Under the pieces are notes generated by a model. That model was not told where the DNA came from, did no database searches, and was given only the letters and a program-made list of their open reading frames with translations. Of a stretch of 64,000 bases of DNA, positions 23,977 through 34,187 are shown one piece after another. The stretch's first letter is position 1, and the number at the start of each line of letters is the position of its first letter. The stretch lies in NCBI RefSeq assembly GCF_001642475.1, contig NW_019173934.1:434001-498000 (forward strand), given 5' to 3'. The translations under genes were made by a program, and so were the position numbers. The DNA comes from Fonsecaea monophora. Its lineage: Eukaryota; Ascomycota; Eurotiomycetes; Chaetothyriales; Herpotrichiellaceae.

Positions 23977-26900
23977 ATGGCGTGGCACCAGCTCGCCATA
24001 GACAAGCCGCATCTGGTGTACATCATCCTCGGCGGGTTCACCAGCATTTTCATGCTATGTTCGCTCTTCATCAAGGAAAAATTGTACATTGGCGAAGCAA
24101 CCGTTGCGACAATATGCGGTGTCATATTCGGTCCCCATGCCGCAAATCTCATCAACCCTCTGACCTGGGGTAACACGGATCAGATTACCCTCGAATTCTC
24201 CCGTATCGTCCTGGTCGTTCAGTGTTTCGCCGTCGGTGTCGAGTTACCCAAGGCGTACATGGAAAGACATTGGAAGTCGGTTGTGTTCCTCCTGGTCCCA
24301 GTTATGACCTTTGGGTGGCTGATTACCAGTCTCTTCATCTGGTGGATGATCGTCCCTCTCAGCTGGCTAGAGTCTCTGGTCGTCGCCGCCTGCGTTACCG
24401 CCACCGATCCCGTCCTGGCTTCCTCGGTCGTGGGAAAGGGCAAGTTTGCAAAACGAGTTCCCAAACATCTTCGAGACGTCCTGTCTGCCGAATCTGGTTG
24501 CAACGACGGGATGGCTTTCCCGTTCATCTATCTGTCTCTCTACTTGGTTAGGTACCACCTGCGAGCCAGAGAGGTTATCTTTCACTGGACATGTTTCACG
24601 ATCCTATACGAGTGTATCTTTGGCGCCTTCTACGGCGTCATGGTCGGGTACATCGGCCGCCACGCCATCAAATTCGCCGAGCGGAAAGGCTTGATTGATC
24701 GGGAAAGTTTTCTTGTGTTCTACTTCGTCCTGGCCTTGTTCTGCGCCGGCTCAGGGAGTCTGTTGGGAATGGACGACCTTCTTATTGGATTTGCCGCCGG
24801 AGTTGGGTTTTCGAACGATGGTTGGTTTACCGAGAAAACCGAAGAGTCCCATGTGTCCAACGTCATCGATCTGCTTCTCAACCTGGCCTACTTTGTTTAC
24901 TTTGGGACCATCATCCCCTGGGACCAGTATAATGCGCATGCACACGGTCTCGTTCCATGGAGGCTTGTTGTCATTTCAATCATGGTCATCTTCTTCCGTC
25001 GGATACCTGCAATGCTGGCTCTCAAACCGCTGATACCTGACGTCAAAACTTGGCGGGAGGCTTTGTTTGCGGGCCATTTTGGGCCCATCGGTGTCGGCGC
25101 CATCTTTGCAGCAATTCTCGCCCGTGCGGAGCTGGAGACAGATGGAACAACACCTTTGGCCAAACTCCCTGAAGGAAGCGAAGAGTTTGAGCTAATTTAC
25201 CTCTTATGGCCCCTGGTCACGTTCTTGGTCATCTCATCAATTCTCGTTCATGGCTCATCAATCGCCGTGTTCACTTTGGGCAAACGGATCAATACTCTGA
25301 CGATCACTCTGTCTTACACTCAAGATAACGAAAAAGGTCCGGCATGGATGCAAAGGCTTCCCAGAATCACGTCTCAGTCGCGGTCCATGTCGCGCAGGGA
25401 AAGCTCAGAATTGGACGTTGACGAGAAGTTGGAGATCCCGCCTGGAGAACTACCACCAATCGGAATCCCCAAGCTCCATCTCAGACGACAGCGCGAAGAC
25501 GAGTATGAGAAGAGGCCAGCCTCTAGATCTTCGAGTCATGGCAGAGCACGGAGGCGGAGAAAGCGGGATAGGGCTCTGGAAGAGCGCCTGGGAGGACCTG
25601 TCAGTCAGAGCGCCATTGCTCCGTCAAGACTCAGTGAACCCATCCTCGTGCAACAAGAATCCGGCTCGGACACATTGTTCGACAAGTCCGGCGAACCTTC
25701 GCCACAAAGTCGTCCAGAGCGCGTTGAAGTCGGATCAGCAACACCGTCCCCAGAGCGGCATGAGCAGGAAGCTGAGCCAGAGAGAGCACGCGCTCGCCGT
25801 ACACGGTCTCCACCACCTCCAGATACCCCTGCAGACGTCGAGGCATATGAAGAAGGTGACGATATTGTGGTTGAGGACGAGGAAGGAAATGTGATAGACA
25901 CGATTGATGCCAGTCACATGTCCCCGGATGAAAAAGCGGATGCCATTGAAAAGGCCCGAAATCGGTTGGCAAAAGACGTTTCCGGGAAATTTGCAAAACA
26001 CAAGCACGAGCCACACCCCAGAAACGAAGGGGAGGAGATGGAGGAAGAGATGGAACAAGCTGTCATGCCCAAAAGTATGCGTCAGAGATTTGATCAGTGG
26101 AAGGGCTTCGGCAGACGGAAGGATGGAGAGGCAGAACCTTCGAGCTCCAAGCAGGGCGAACGCAAGCGAGGCCCAGCCCATGCTTACCAGTTTGGTAACA
26201 CAGTTATCGTCGAAGACGAGGATGGCGAAGTCATCAAGACGTATAACATTCCTAGCGAAAGCAGCGGGCCTGGTGGCGACAAGTCGAGGGAACAGCAAGT
26301 GCGGGATGGTCTGCGTCGGATGAGCACGTGGGTAGGTTTGGGTCGACAAACTGGTCCTGCAGCAGGGCCTGTAGATCCTGCAGGTCCCAGCGTCGATGCC
26401 CCTGCGCCATCAGAAACCTTAGACCAACCCAAGGAGGAAGTCGTCAAGAAGCGAGATTTCAGGAGACGCATTAGCGATGCATCCTCTGACGATGACGGCT
26501 TGAGAATGACAATCTCCAAGGCCGACCAATACGGCTTGACTGGGTTGCAAAAGAAAGCGCGAGATGCCCCCGGAACTATCGCATTAGGATCAGGCCGTCG
26601 ACTGTCGACAAGGGACTTTATCAAGCAGATGCAACAGCTGGACCCCAAAAGCAAGATTCGAGAAGTGGAACGCAGTGATGCCACAGAAGATATCAAACGA
26701 GAAGTCCGAAGGGCCGCGAAAATGGAAAGAGGAGGGCTTGGTAAGCTAACTGCCTCTGAAGAGAGCCCAACGCGTGGCCGGACCGAGCCAAATCTCGGCG
26801 GTACATCGACTGTTCGCCGCCCAGATGCTGGCAGAAGAACCGCAAGTGAGCAAGAAGCCGACGATTATTTCAGCCCCCAACGTCGTCCAAGACCCGATCG

Positions 26901-27390
26901 CCTGGCTACTCGTGAACGGAACCCGACGCTGAGCGAAGAGAGTGAGGAGGACGAGGAAGACGAGGAAGAGGATGAGGGAGAAATTCCAACCCACAATGTG
27001 AGATCGAGTCTAGCGAAGCACGGCAAAGGCCAGACAGCCGCAGACTTGCGCAGAAGACACCTGGCGAGAATCCGGTCTGAAGAGGAAGAAGAGAACGACG
27101 AGGAAGGAGAAACAGCTGCGGAAAAGAGGCGTCGAATGGCTGCATTGGGTCTGGGTGACGGGGACGAAGATTCAAGCAGCGAGGGCGACGAAGACGAACC
27201 CCGTCGAACCGAAGCCGCTGTGCCAGAACCTACCCAGGAAGCGTCCTCGTCTTCAACTCAACCTAAGGCACGCATTCAATGGGGTGGTGAGAGCGGCCGA
27301 GAGAAGAAGGATCCCTACGACATCTATGCCGGCGATCCTATTGTTGGCGCCGCAAGGAAAATAAGAGGCATGATGAAGAAAAGAGGTTGA
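23977..27390 (+). CDS. nha1: Plasma-membrane Na+(K+)/H+ antiporter, Nha1/Sod2 type (1137 aa)
   Basis: One open frame from ATG 23977 to TGA 27388-27390. Residues about 12-440 contain the transmembrane antiporter core of the CPA1 family in fungi. Key motifs are ATDPVLASS (Asp144) and the ion-binding pair Asn176-Asp177 in ESGCNDGMAF. The tail of about 690 residues is hydrophilic and cytosolic, with the conserved post-membrane region (ITLSYTQDNEKGPAWMQRLP), repeated EDEEG(N/D)-type segments (VVEDEEGNVIDT, VEDEDGEVIKTY) and strongly acidic runs (about 980-1060). In yeasts this family exports Na+ or K+ in exchange for H+ to maintain ion balance and pH; the tail affects activity and signalling. No intron is needed. 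Two upstream ORFs precede it. Confidence 0.95.
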   Translation: MAWHQLAIDKPHLVYIILGGFTSIFMLCSLFIKEKLYIGEATVATICGVIFGPHAANLINPLTWGNTDQITLEFSRIVLVVQCFAVGVELPKAYMERHWKSVVFLLVPVMTFGWLITSLFIWWMIVPLSWLESLVVAACVTATDPVLASSVVGKGKFAKRVPKHLRDVLSAESGCNDGMAFPFIYLSLYLVRYHLRAREVIFHWTCFTILYECIFGAFYGVMVGYIGRHAIKFAERKGLIDRESFLVFYFVLALFCAGSGSLLGMDDLLIGFAAGVGFSNDGWFTEKTEESHVSNVIDLLLNLAYFVYFGTIIPWDQYNAHAHGLVPWRLVVISIMVIFFRRIPAMLALKPLIPDVKTWREALFAGHFGPIGVGAIFAAILARAELETDGTTPLAKLPEGSEEFELIYLLWPLVTFLVISSILVHGSSIAVFTLGKRINTLTITLSYTQDNEKGPAWMQRLPRITSQSRSMSRRESSELDVDEKLEIPPGELPPIGIPKLHLRRQREDEYEKRPASRSSSHGRARRRRKRDRALEERLGGPVSQSAIAPSRLSEPILVQQESGSDTLFDKSGEPSPQSRPERVEVGSATPSPERHEQEAEPERARARRTRSPPPPDTPADVEAYEEGDDIVVEDEEGNVIDTIDASHMSPDEKADAIEKARNRLAKDVSGKFAKHKHEPHPRNEGEEMEEEMEQAVMPKSMRQRFDQWKGFGRRKDGEAEPSSSKQGERKRGPAHAYQFGNTVIVEDEDGEVIKTYNIPSESSGPGGDKSREQQVRDGLRRMSTWVGLGRQTGPAAGPVDPAGPSVDAPAPSETLDQPKEEVVKKRDFRRRISDASSDDDGLRMTISKADQYGLTGLQKKARDAPGTIALGSGRRLSTRDFIKQMQQLDPKSKIREVERSDATEDIKREVRRAAKMERGGLGKLTASEESPTRGRTEPNLGGTSTVRRPDAGRRTASEQEADDYFSPQRRPRPDRLATRERNPTLSEESEEDEEDEEEDEGEIPTHNVRSSLAKHGKGQTAADLRRRHLARIRSEEEEENDEEGETAAEKRRRMAALGLGDGDEDSSSEGDEDEPRRTEAAVPEPTQEASSSSTQPKARIQWGGESGREKKDPYDIYAGDPIVGAARKIRGMMKKRG

Positions 27391-27976
27391 TCAGATCTTC
27401 TTTGTCGCCATTTTGGAAAGATAGTGTATGATGGTGATGATGATGGACGTCATGGTCAAGTTGGTAATGTGGCTGTTGTCTTTCTTGGTGACCTTTTGGG
27501 GGTTCTGTAACATCTTTTGCAATGAGCTACGAAAGTGTCACATAGAAAATGTATATGACCTTTTAACACCTTGTCGCATCCATGCCCGCCTTTGCAGTGT
27601 AGACAACGTGATGATGTTGCACAGGCGCCGTCCCTTTGGTCCAACACACAGCACTATTTTATTAGGTTAGGCACCGTTGCGGGAGGGACAACATGACGAT
27701 GTTGAACAGGCCATCCTTTCTGTCCAACACTATGAGGGATAGTTTAGGCACCACAGTCCTCTGGCACCACTTTTCCCAGCCAGAGGTAGCCTCTTATCGG
27801 CCTCGGGGCAAACAGCCATTCACAGCGCAGTATGATCACTCAAGCTAGTAGTAACTGTAACCCCCAACGACTTTGCCACCGAAATGCGCCCCCACCCTCC
27901 AACTCTTTTTTTCCACAAATATATTTTGAAATACCACAAATTTGGCACATTTCAGTCACACGTTTGACTCCAAAAT
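27391..27976. other. Intergenic stretch between nha1 and the tRNA gene
   Basis: No open frame of note. It holds the diverged tandem repeat listed separately and, just before the tRNA, an AT-rich segment with TATA-like sequence (about 27915-27935). Confidence 0.5.
27602..27752. repeat. Diverged tandem duplication, two units about 85 bp apart
   Basis: Unit 1 (27602-27675) and unit 2 (27687-27752) both begin GACAAC.TGA.GATGTTG.ACAGGC, continue through GTCCAACAC and end TAGGCACC. Differences include small indels and both transition directions, so it is an old local duplication rather than clean RIP. No coding capacity is seen. Confidence 0.65.
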
Positions 27977-28124
27977 GGTTGTGTAGTGTAGAGGTTAGCA
28001 CAGCGGATTCTGATCTCCAGAGCATTCCGCTAACCCCGGTTCGGTAAGTTATTGACTTCCTTTGAGAAGTATTATTTGATCGATCATAAAACTAATTCAA
28101 TGTTGAAGAGTCCGGGCACGACCT
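27977..28124 (+). tRNA. tRNA-Gln(CUG) with an 11-nt anticodon-loop intron and a 65-bp GT-AG insertion in the T-loop
   Basis: Mature parts: acceptor GGTTGTG (27977-27983) pairs with CACGACC (28117-28123), one G-U pair; D-arm 27986-28001; anticodon stem GCGGA/TCCGC (28003-28007, 28026-28030); anticodon CTG at 28010-28012 with U33 and A37; T-stem CCCGG/CCGGG (28035-28039, 28112-28116); discriminator T28124. Intron 1 (28014-28024) sits after position 37, the normal place, and its CAGA can pair with the anticodon. A second insertion, 28044-28108, splits the T-loop between G57 and A58. It begins GTAAGT, has ACTAAT 13 nt before its end and ends AG. Without both, the tRNA is 72 nt with T-loop TTCGAGT, as expected for tRNA-Gln. 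The A box is intact; the B box is split. It may be a working gene with an mRNA-type intron or a recently interrupted copy. Confidence 0.8.
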
Positions 28125-28137
28125 GTATAACTCTCTG

Positions 28138-28142
28138 TTTTT
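28138..28142 (+). terminator. RNA polymerase III terminator (TTTTT) after the tRNA gene
   Basis: A run of five T starts 13 nt after the discriminator base. No run of four T occurs inside the gene, including its 65-bp insertion, so a Pol III transcript could cover the whole gene and stop here. Confidence 0.7.
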
Positions 28143-29561
28143 GCTGCTATTGGATATCAAACTCATTGTTTTTGGGTGTTGAAAGTGCATAATTGTTTGC
28201 AGAGGAGGATTTGAGAGAGGGAGTATAGGTTCGGTTTCTAGGGTAAATGTGTGGGTGTCTTGGTTGCGGTGGACAGAAAGCATAGACTACCTCGTATACA
28301 TTAGCCACTCACACAGTTAACTTCCGCATTCTTGGTACTAAAATAGGTTGAAGCTCCGTACCAGAACATCACGTGCCTGTGTGGAATAATGCCATTCGAC
28401 CTCCTCTTCCCTTTTTGATCATGGCTATTATGTGCATCGAACCCGTGGATGGTCGCATCTTTTATCTCCATTTCACAGAGGCAGGTGTCACGAATCATCA
28501 ATTCACGTCTTCTTTTTCGCACAGCCTGGCTAGAAGTCCAGACATTGTCTGACATTACGAGACCAGGAGGGAACCGCACCCACCAATAATGGACAGAGAC
28601 ACAAGGGAGTTGCACCCAACAGCGACGTGGATAAGACCGCCTTGTCTGCTGAGAAAGGAACAGTAAAGAAAGCGCCTAGCACGCACGTGGTAAAAAGGCG
28701 CGGGACTCACTTTGGTAGCCAGTAACAAGTCGGAGCATGACAGCAGAGTCAAAGAAACAATCACATTCTGAAGTTGGACGTCCTTCCTACGTCCAATCCT
28801 TGCCATTCCAAGACTGGATCCGATGTCTGATAGGACATGATCATGTCTATAGGGCTCAGGGGAGATTGATTGCGAAACTTCATTTCACCATGGCTTGCTA
28901 ACACTCAATCTTGAATCTCAATACTGCTGGGATTGCATGGACACTATCTCGGTCCTCCGTGATGGCTGAGGTTGGTAACTCCTCATTGCCCTGGTACTGT
29001 TCTTTCGGACTCTTCATTTCCGTGTAGGTTGGCTTGAATGAAAGATAGTAATACGTTCTCACTAGCATGCTTGATATTAATCTTATTTAACCTCTTCGAC
29101 GTCGGCTTTGCCGCTTCGCCAGAGTGTGTTGGAACTATACCAGTGATGGGCCTCATTACATGGAATTTGGGAAAGAAGGGGGAGCGTGAGCTGTAAGGCA
29201 TCAAGATCTGCAACCGAGTTCGGACTGTCGATAATGTGGCCTCGAATCCAGCTGATGAGCCTCTTGGTGCACATTGAGCAGGACCGAGCACAATGGTATC
29301 GCTAATTCTCTGTTGCAGAAGGGAACAACAGCTGTTGAAGCAGTATCGACAGCTGTGTCGCTGCTTTATGAGGAGGTACCAGCACCAGCACCAGCACCAA
29401 CAGAATGGTAGAGCAGCAAGCTTTGAGCTTCACACCAGAATAATTACCACGTGACCGTCCGTGACATCCTTCCATAATTTTCAAATGTAAACGGTGCCTC
29501 CCACCGGAGCAATAGTACATAGAAAAGACCGGAATTTCCAGGTACGAAGTGGTCTTGTGTC
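28143..29561. other. Intergenic stretch between tRNA-Gln and urb1
   Basis: No gene is supported in this 1.4 kb. A short CAGCAC repeat (about 29381-29400) is present. The last few hundred bases should include the urb1 promoter. Confidence 0.5.
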
Positions 29562-32500
29562 ATGTCGGTGGGAATCAGTGAAGAGAGATCGCGAAAGAGG
29601 AGAAAGGTCGAAGCCGCTACCATCACCAGCGCAGGTCAACTTCACCAAATTCTACAATTTTCGCCGTCTTCATCTCCAGAGGACATTAAAGCAGGTATTT
29701 TCAGAGTGACACGAGTTTGACAGGCCCGATCAGTTAACAAGCGCAGCTGTCGACCGATTTACAGACTTTCTGTCTAACCTCGCCAACGAAGATTTTCCGG
29801 GACGGATCCAGTATATCAAGATCTTGAAGAAGTACTGCGATGAGCAATCGTCGGCTTCCCACGATCAAGTCGACTTCCCTGATCTCTTGTCTGCGTGGCA
29901 CAATGCGAGTCAGGCCAACGCTGAAGTCGTTCTCGCCGCCATTCCTCGGTTGCTTACACGATTCTTCGAGACGATCTCCAGCCATGTCGACTTCCGCGAT
30001 TTTGGAATCTCCCTGTGCCACAGTCTCCTCAAACGGGATCAACTACGGATATTCGACCGAGCATTATCGTCACCGAGATCCAAGGAACATCTCATCACAC
30101 CGAGTTTACAGCTCTTGACAGAGATCATCAGCTTCGATGGCGGCGTGCTTGCAACCAATGTCTTCAGTCGACGCGATTTGCTATACCGGCGGCTTGATGG
30201 TATTCTCAGCCAGACGCCGGCAACAATGGCGCAGGGAGCCACGATAACTGCATATCAGGCGGCTTTGGAGTTCGTCCTGGCAAATCTAAAGTACCTCGAC
30301 TCCGCCTCCAAAGCCGAGTTCATTACACATGGCAAGACGATCTTATTGGCAGTGCGCAATTTGTCCAGCTTGCCTATGGGTATTGTCACAAAAACCCTGA
30401 AGAGCTTGGAGACGTCAGTTGTTGGCGATGGTACCCTGAGCCGGCAGATCAAGGTTCGAAGTTTCAATTCTGGTGTCTTGTCAGCGCTCGCCAAGCTGTA
30501 TGACTACACCACCAGCGAAACTGGCGATCCTTCAGTGGAAGTTCGAGATGCTCTTCAACAGCTGTTGATGCAAGTCTGCACAACATCGAAGGGAGTGTTA
30601 CTTGGCCAATCCGGGTGGTATCCGACCGGTTCAAATCCCGAAGTTTCGGAACAAGATGAGAACATGATCGATCTGGGACTGGACTCTCCCTTCTACTTTG
30701 ACGATTACTCGGAGAGAATCCCAATCAAGAACGTGGCAATCTCTGCCTTCATTCAGAATTTGAGACCCGAAAGCGACGTCCAGCAGGCTAACCTGATCGT
30801 CGCAATATTCAAGGCTGCCCCTGAACTTGTGGCCGACTATTTTACAAAGAAACAGAGATTCCTTGTCCCACCAGGAGATGACCCGAAATGGCGCGGACAG
30901 TTCGCCTTCTTGTTCTCCGTGGTTCAGCTGCCCGTGCCTCCCAACTGTGGTTGGGACGAAAAGCTGCCACGGACTCCGCCTCCTTTATCGGTTGTCATTG
31001 AAAGTATCCTCCCACGCCCATTCGATCGAGCCACGATCGGAAAGTGCCTTCGGATTAACGAAGATATCATGACCATTTCTGCAGCGCGGTTGTTGACAGT
31101 GGCTTTCGAGAAGCTTGATTCGGTCTTGAAACTCTTTGACAGGGCATCGGCGCAGTCCCATTTATGGCAGCAAGCATCCCGCAAACTGACAAGTCTATTT
31201 GTCGAGCGTATCCCACCCCTGCCCGATGTCGTTACCACCCTTCAAAAGCTGCAAGACGAAAACGAGCAAGTCCGTTCCTTAATCCTCGAATGCATAGCTT
31301 CATACCACGCCATTCTACCCTCGATAACCGCGAATTCAAAGTTTGATTTTGGTGTTCCATTAGGCAAAAGGCTCCAACGTCTAGAATCCGATGATCTGAA
31401 CACCACGTCAAGGGATGTCCTAGGGACACAGATAGCGCACCTTGTGCAGATTGCATACACCTCGCCAGCAACAAAGTGGTTTCATAAGACGGCGTCAGAA
31501 GAGGTGTCCTTGATTGTGCAGCTGCTCAGATACGGTGCCCAAGACTCCCGCACGAACGTCACGAAAGAAACTCTCCCTGTCCTCGGAGGAGTGTTGATCG
31601 ACAAGGGAGTATTGAACGATGACGCTCGAACTACGGAAGCATTGATATTGAGCCTTAACGCGACAAAGAAATGGCACCCGGAGCTAGTCACATATCAGTT
31701 TCTGGACAACTGCATATCGCGCACCGTTCAGAGGCCCGTCAAGTATCTAGATCAACTCGAACAAGCTCAGCAGCTTTTGTCCGACTCGAAGCCTTTGAGC
31801 TTGCTCGCATGCTGCGTGGCGGAGCAGTGGGCCCATTTGTTGAAAAAGGCAGAAAAGAAAGCCATCAAGAACGTTGCAGAATGGATTGCCAGGTTCTTCT
31901 CTGCACTTGACTCGGCAGGCGAGAATTATCGTGTCATGATGCACTTGAAGGAAGAGATGTTGGGGCAGAGTGATGGCAACGAGAAGGGCAAAGAAGCACT
32001 AGAAAAGGCCTTTGAGAAGCAGCGAAAGAGACCCGTTGTTTTGCCCAAGGAAGATGTTGTGGAAGGGGATGCAAAACACCCTGAGGCTTCCGACCACAGT
32101 GAACTGAACCCAGAGCAACAGCAGCATAGCAACCTGGATATCGCTGAAAACTTTCCGCCGCCACCCGTCTTGCCAACGTCCGTAAGTGGCCTCGATCGCT
32201 GGGCGAAACCTGACTTCGAATCCGAGGTTCAAAGCGGGCGCCTAGCCAATCTGATCCGTTGTCTCGTCTCTCCGGAGCCCGAAGTCAGACTTCAAGCCTT
32301 GCAGATTCTCCAACATGTCATCCACGCTGTCCAGCAGTCCACCTACGACGAGAAGACGCAACTCTGGCTCCTCCTGGGAGAACTGTACGAGACGATCAAA
32401 AGCAATGGTTTCTCAAACTCGACGACTACCGTAACAGCTCCAGTGCACTCCATAGTGGCAGAACTAGCAATCCACTTCCTCCCCGTCATCGCCGACCCGT

Positions 32501-33219
32501 CGTCCCCGTTCTACCGCAAGACCAACACCTTCCTCCTTCGTGGCCCTCAGTGGTCTGTTCCACATATTATCCCTTACTGGCTGAAGGAGACCTTCCTCAC
32601 GGAACCGGAGATGGACGATGCAGACATGCGCGCGAGCTCTAACCAAGTGATAAGTGGCGGTGGTGGGAACGTCAATGCTCAGGCTCATGAAATCGAGCGC
32701 TTTCTCGACCTCCTCCTCAACTCTCTGCGCACCGAGGCCGATATGGACTTGTTCCGCCGCGCACAGGTCTTTACGCGACTATTCTCGTACTACCTGTCGC
32801 CCGTCTGCACCAAATCCGCGCGGAAGAAGATCTTGAGGGTCGTCGAGCTCGCTACGCGGATCAAAGGTGGGAGTGACACGCTCATCACCCGGACCGGGGT
32901 CAGAGAGTGGCTGTCCATCGCCAAGACGCTCAGAGGCCACAGCGGGCATGGCGTCGCCGCGTTCGGGAAGGTGGACGACGAGATGGTCAGCTGGGTCGAG
33001 GCTGTAGGGGCACGCGTGGCACAGACTTGTGACGTCGCAGCGGTCCGCCAGTGGGAGGCCAACAGGAGGATTTTTAGGGAAGTTGAGGATGGTGCCAGGC
33101 TTGACGGAGAAGTAGCCGTCACGGGCGAGACAGGGAAACGAGATGTTGTGGGTAAAACTCGGGTGGATGGCGTGGCCGAGGACGAGGGCGAAAGCGAAAG
33201 TCAGAGCGAGAGCCAAAGT

Positions 33220-33275
<56 letters not shown>

Positions 33276-33330
33276 ATCGGAGACAGAGACGGAAACCGAC
33301 ATGGACAACGACACCGAGGACAAAGAATGA
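29562..33330 (+). CDS. urb1: Nucleolar pre-ribosome assembly protein Urb1/Npa1 (1238 aa, 2 exons)
   Basis: Exon 1 is 29562-29694 and exon 2 is 29747-33330. The 52-nt intron (branch GTTAAC) restores the conserved start ITSAGQLHQILQFSPSSSP joined to IKAAVDRFTDFLSNL. The translated frame from 29824 alone starts at a TTG and would lack this N-terminus. Exon 1 also encodes a basic KRRK patch suited to nuclear import. The rest is helical-repeat-like, matching the Urb1/Npa1 family, which acts in early assembly of the large ribosomal subunit with Npa2, Dbp6 and Rsa3. The last 70 residues are highly acidic and low in complexity (alternating Ser/Glu, then Thr-Asp repeats from a hexanucleotide run). The protein lies at the short end for the family. 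It converges on the NADH dehydrogenase gene. Confidence 0.88.
33220..33275 (+). repeat. In-frame hexanucleotide microsatellite (GACACC)n encoding a Thr-Asp run
   Basis: About nine tandem copies of GACACC lie near the 3' end of urb1. They encode alternating Asp and Thr, adjoining an imperfect Ser/Gln/Glu repeat upstream and Thr-Glu alternation downstream. Unit length is six, so copy-number change keeps the frame. Confidence 0.9.
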
Positions 33331-34187
33331 AGATGGCGGAGTGGAAGAGATTTAGCATCAAAGCAATCATCATGGATGGCAACCAAGTCCACTGGTCAAG
33401 CAAGGAAGGACCTGGGCCAAACCCCATCCATCGTGAACTTTCGTATTCGGGAGGAGGTTACTCGACTCGACTAGGTACATACTATACTGTCTTTTGCCAT
33501 GGTACCACGTCCCTCACCACCCGTCCCCATCCACATCGGTCCGACCCGACTGTCTCTGAGCCAAATCGGAGCTGTGGCAGATAGGGACAACCAAAAAAAG
33601 AACAAATACCCATCCATGCTCTAATATCGCGCGATATGTACTCAGTAGACCGAAGAATAATAACAAGAAAAGTGCCACTCGTCGTCTTGATTAGTCTTTT
33701 CTTTATTCTCTTTCTCTCTCTCCCCCAAACAACACTTACAGAGACTTTGGATCCGTGGGTTGTTATCGTTTTCAAAAACATCTTCCATTCCAATCGGAGC
33801 TTCCGGGAAGGAGAGTAACAGTTCTTGTTCTCCAGTTCTTCGTTGGTCTATTCCTCTTCCTTTTTCCCTCTGGGTGTCCACTGTCAAGTTGACCGCTGTG
33901 TGGTCTATAGTCCTTGTTCGGCAAAGGAACGTCCGGCGCCCTTCAATTGCCTCCTCAGAATCGATCCGAGGGGGTCTGCTAATATGTAACCCTCCCCAGG
34001 CGTCAATGCTGTTCAGAATTCCGACTGCTTGGGGCGGTCACTCTGTCCAAACACTGAATCTCTCCATTCGAGTGGGCAGACGAATGTTGCGGCTTCGGTA
34101 GCATGTACAATCACAAGGTGCAGCGGATCAAAGCTGTCGGCTTGTCTCGCACGGTGCCATTCAGACCATATATTCCAGCTCATTCGT
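33331..34187. other. Convergent 3' region between urb1 and the NADH dehydrogenase gene
   Basis: Both neighbours end towards this 0.86-kb stretch, so it should hold 3' UTRs and polyadenylation signals. No gene is seen. Confidence 0.5.

Noticed and set aside
28014..28024. Possibility that the 11 nt after the anticodon are an assembly error
   Set aside because: The position after nucleotide 37, the length and the pairing of CAGA with the anticodon are normal for a nuclear tRNA intron.
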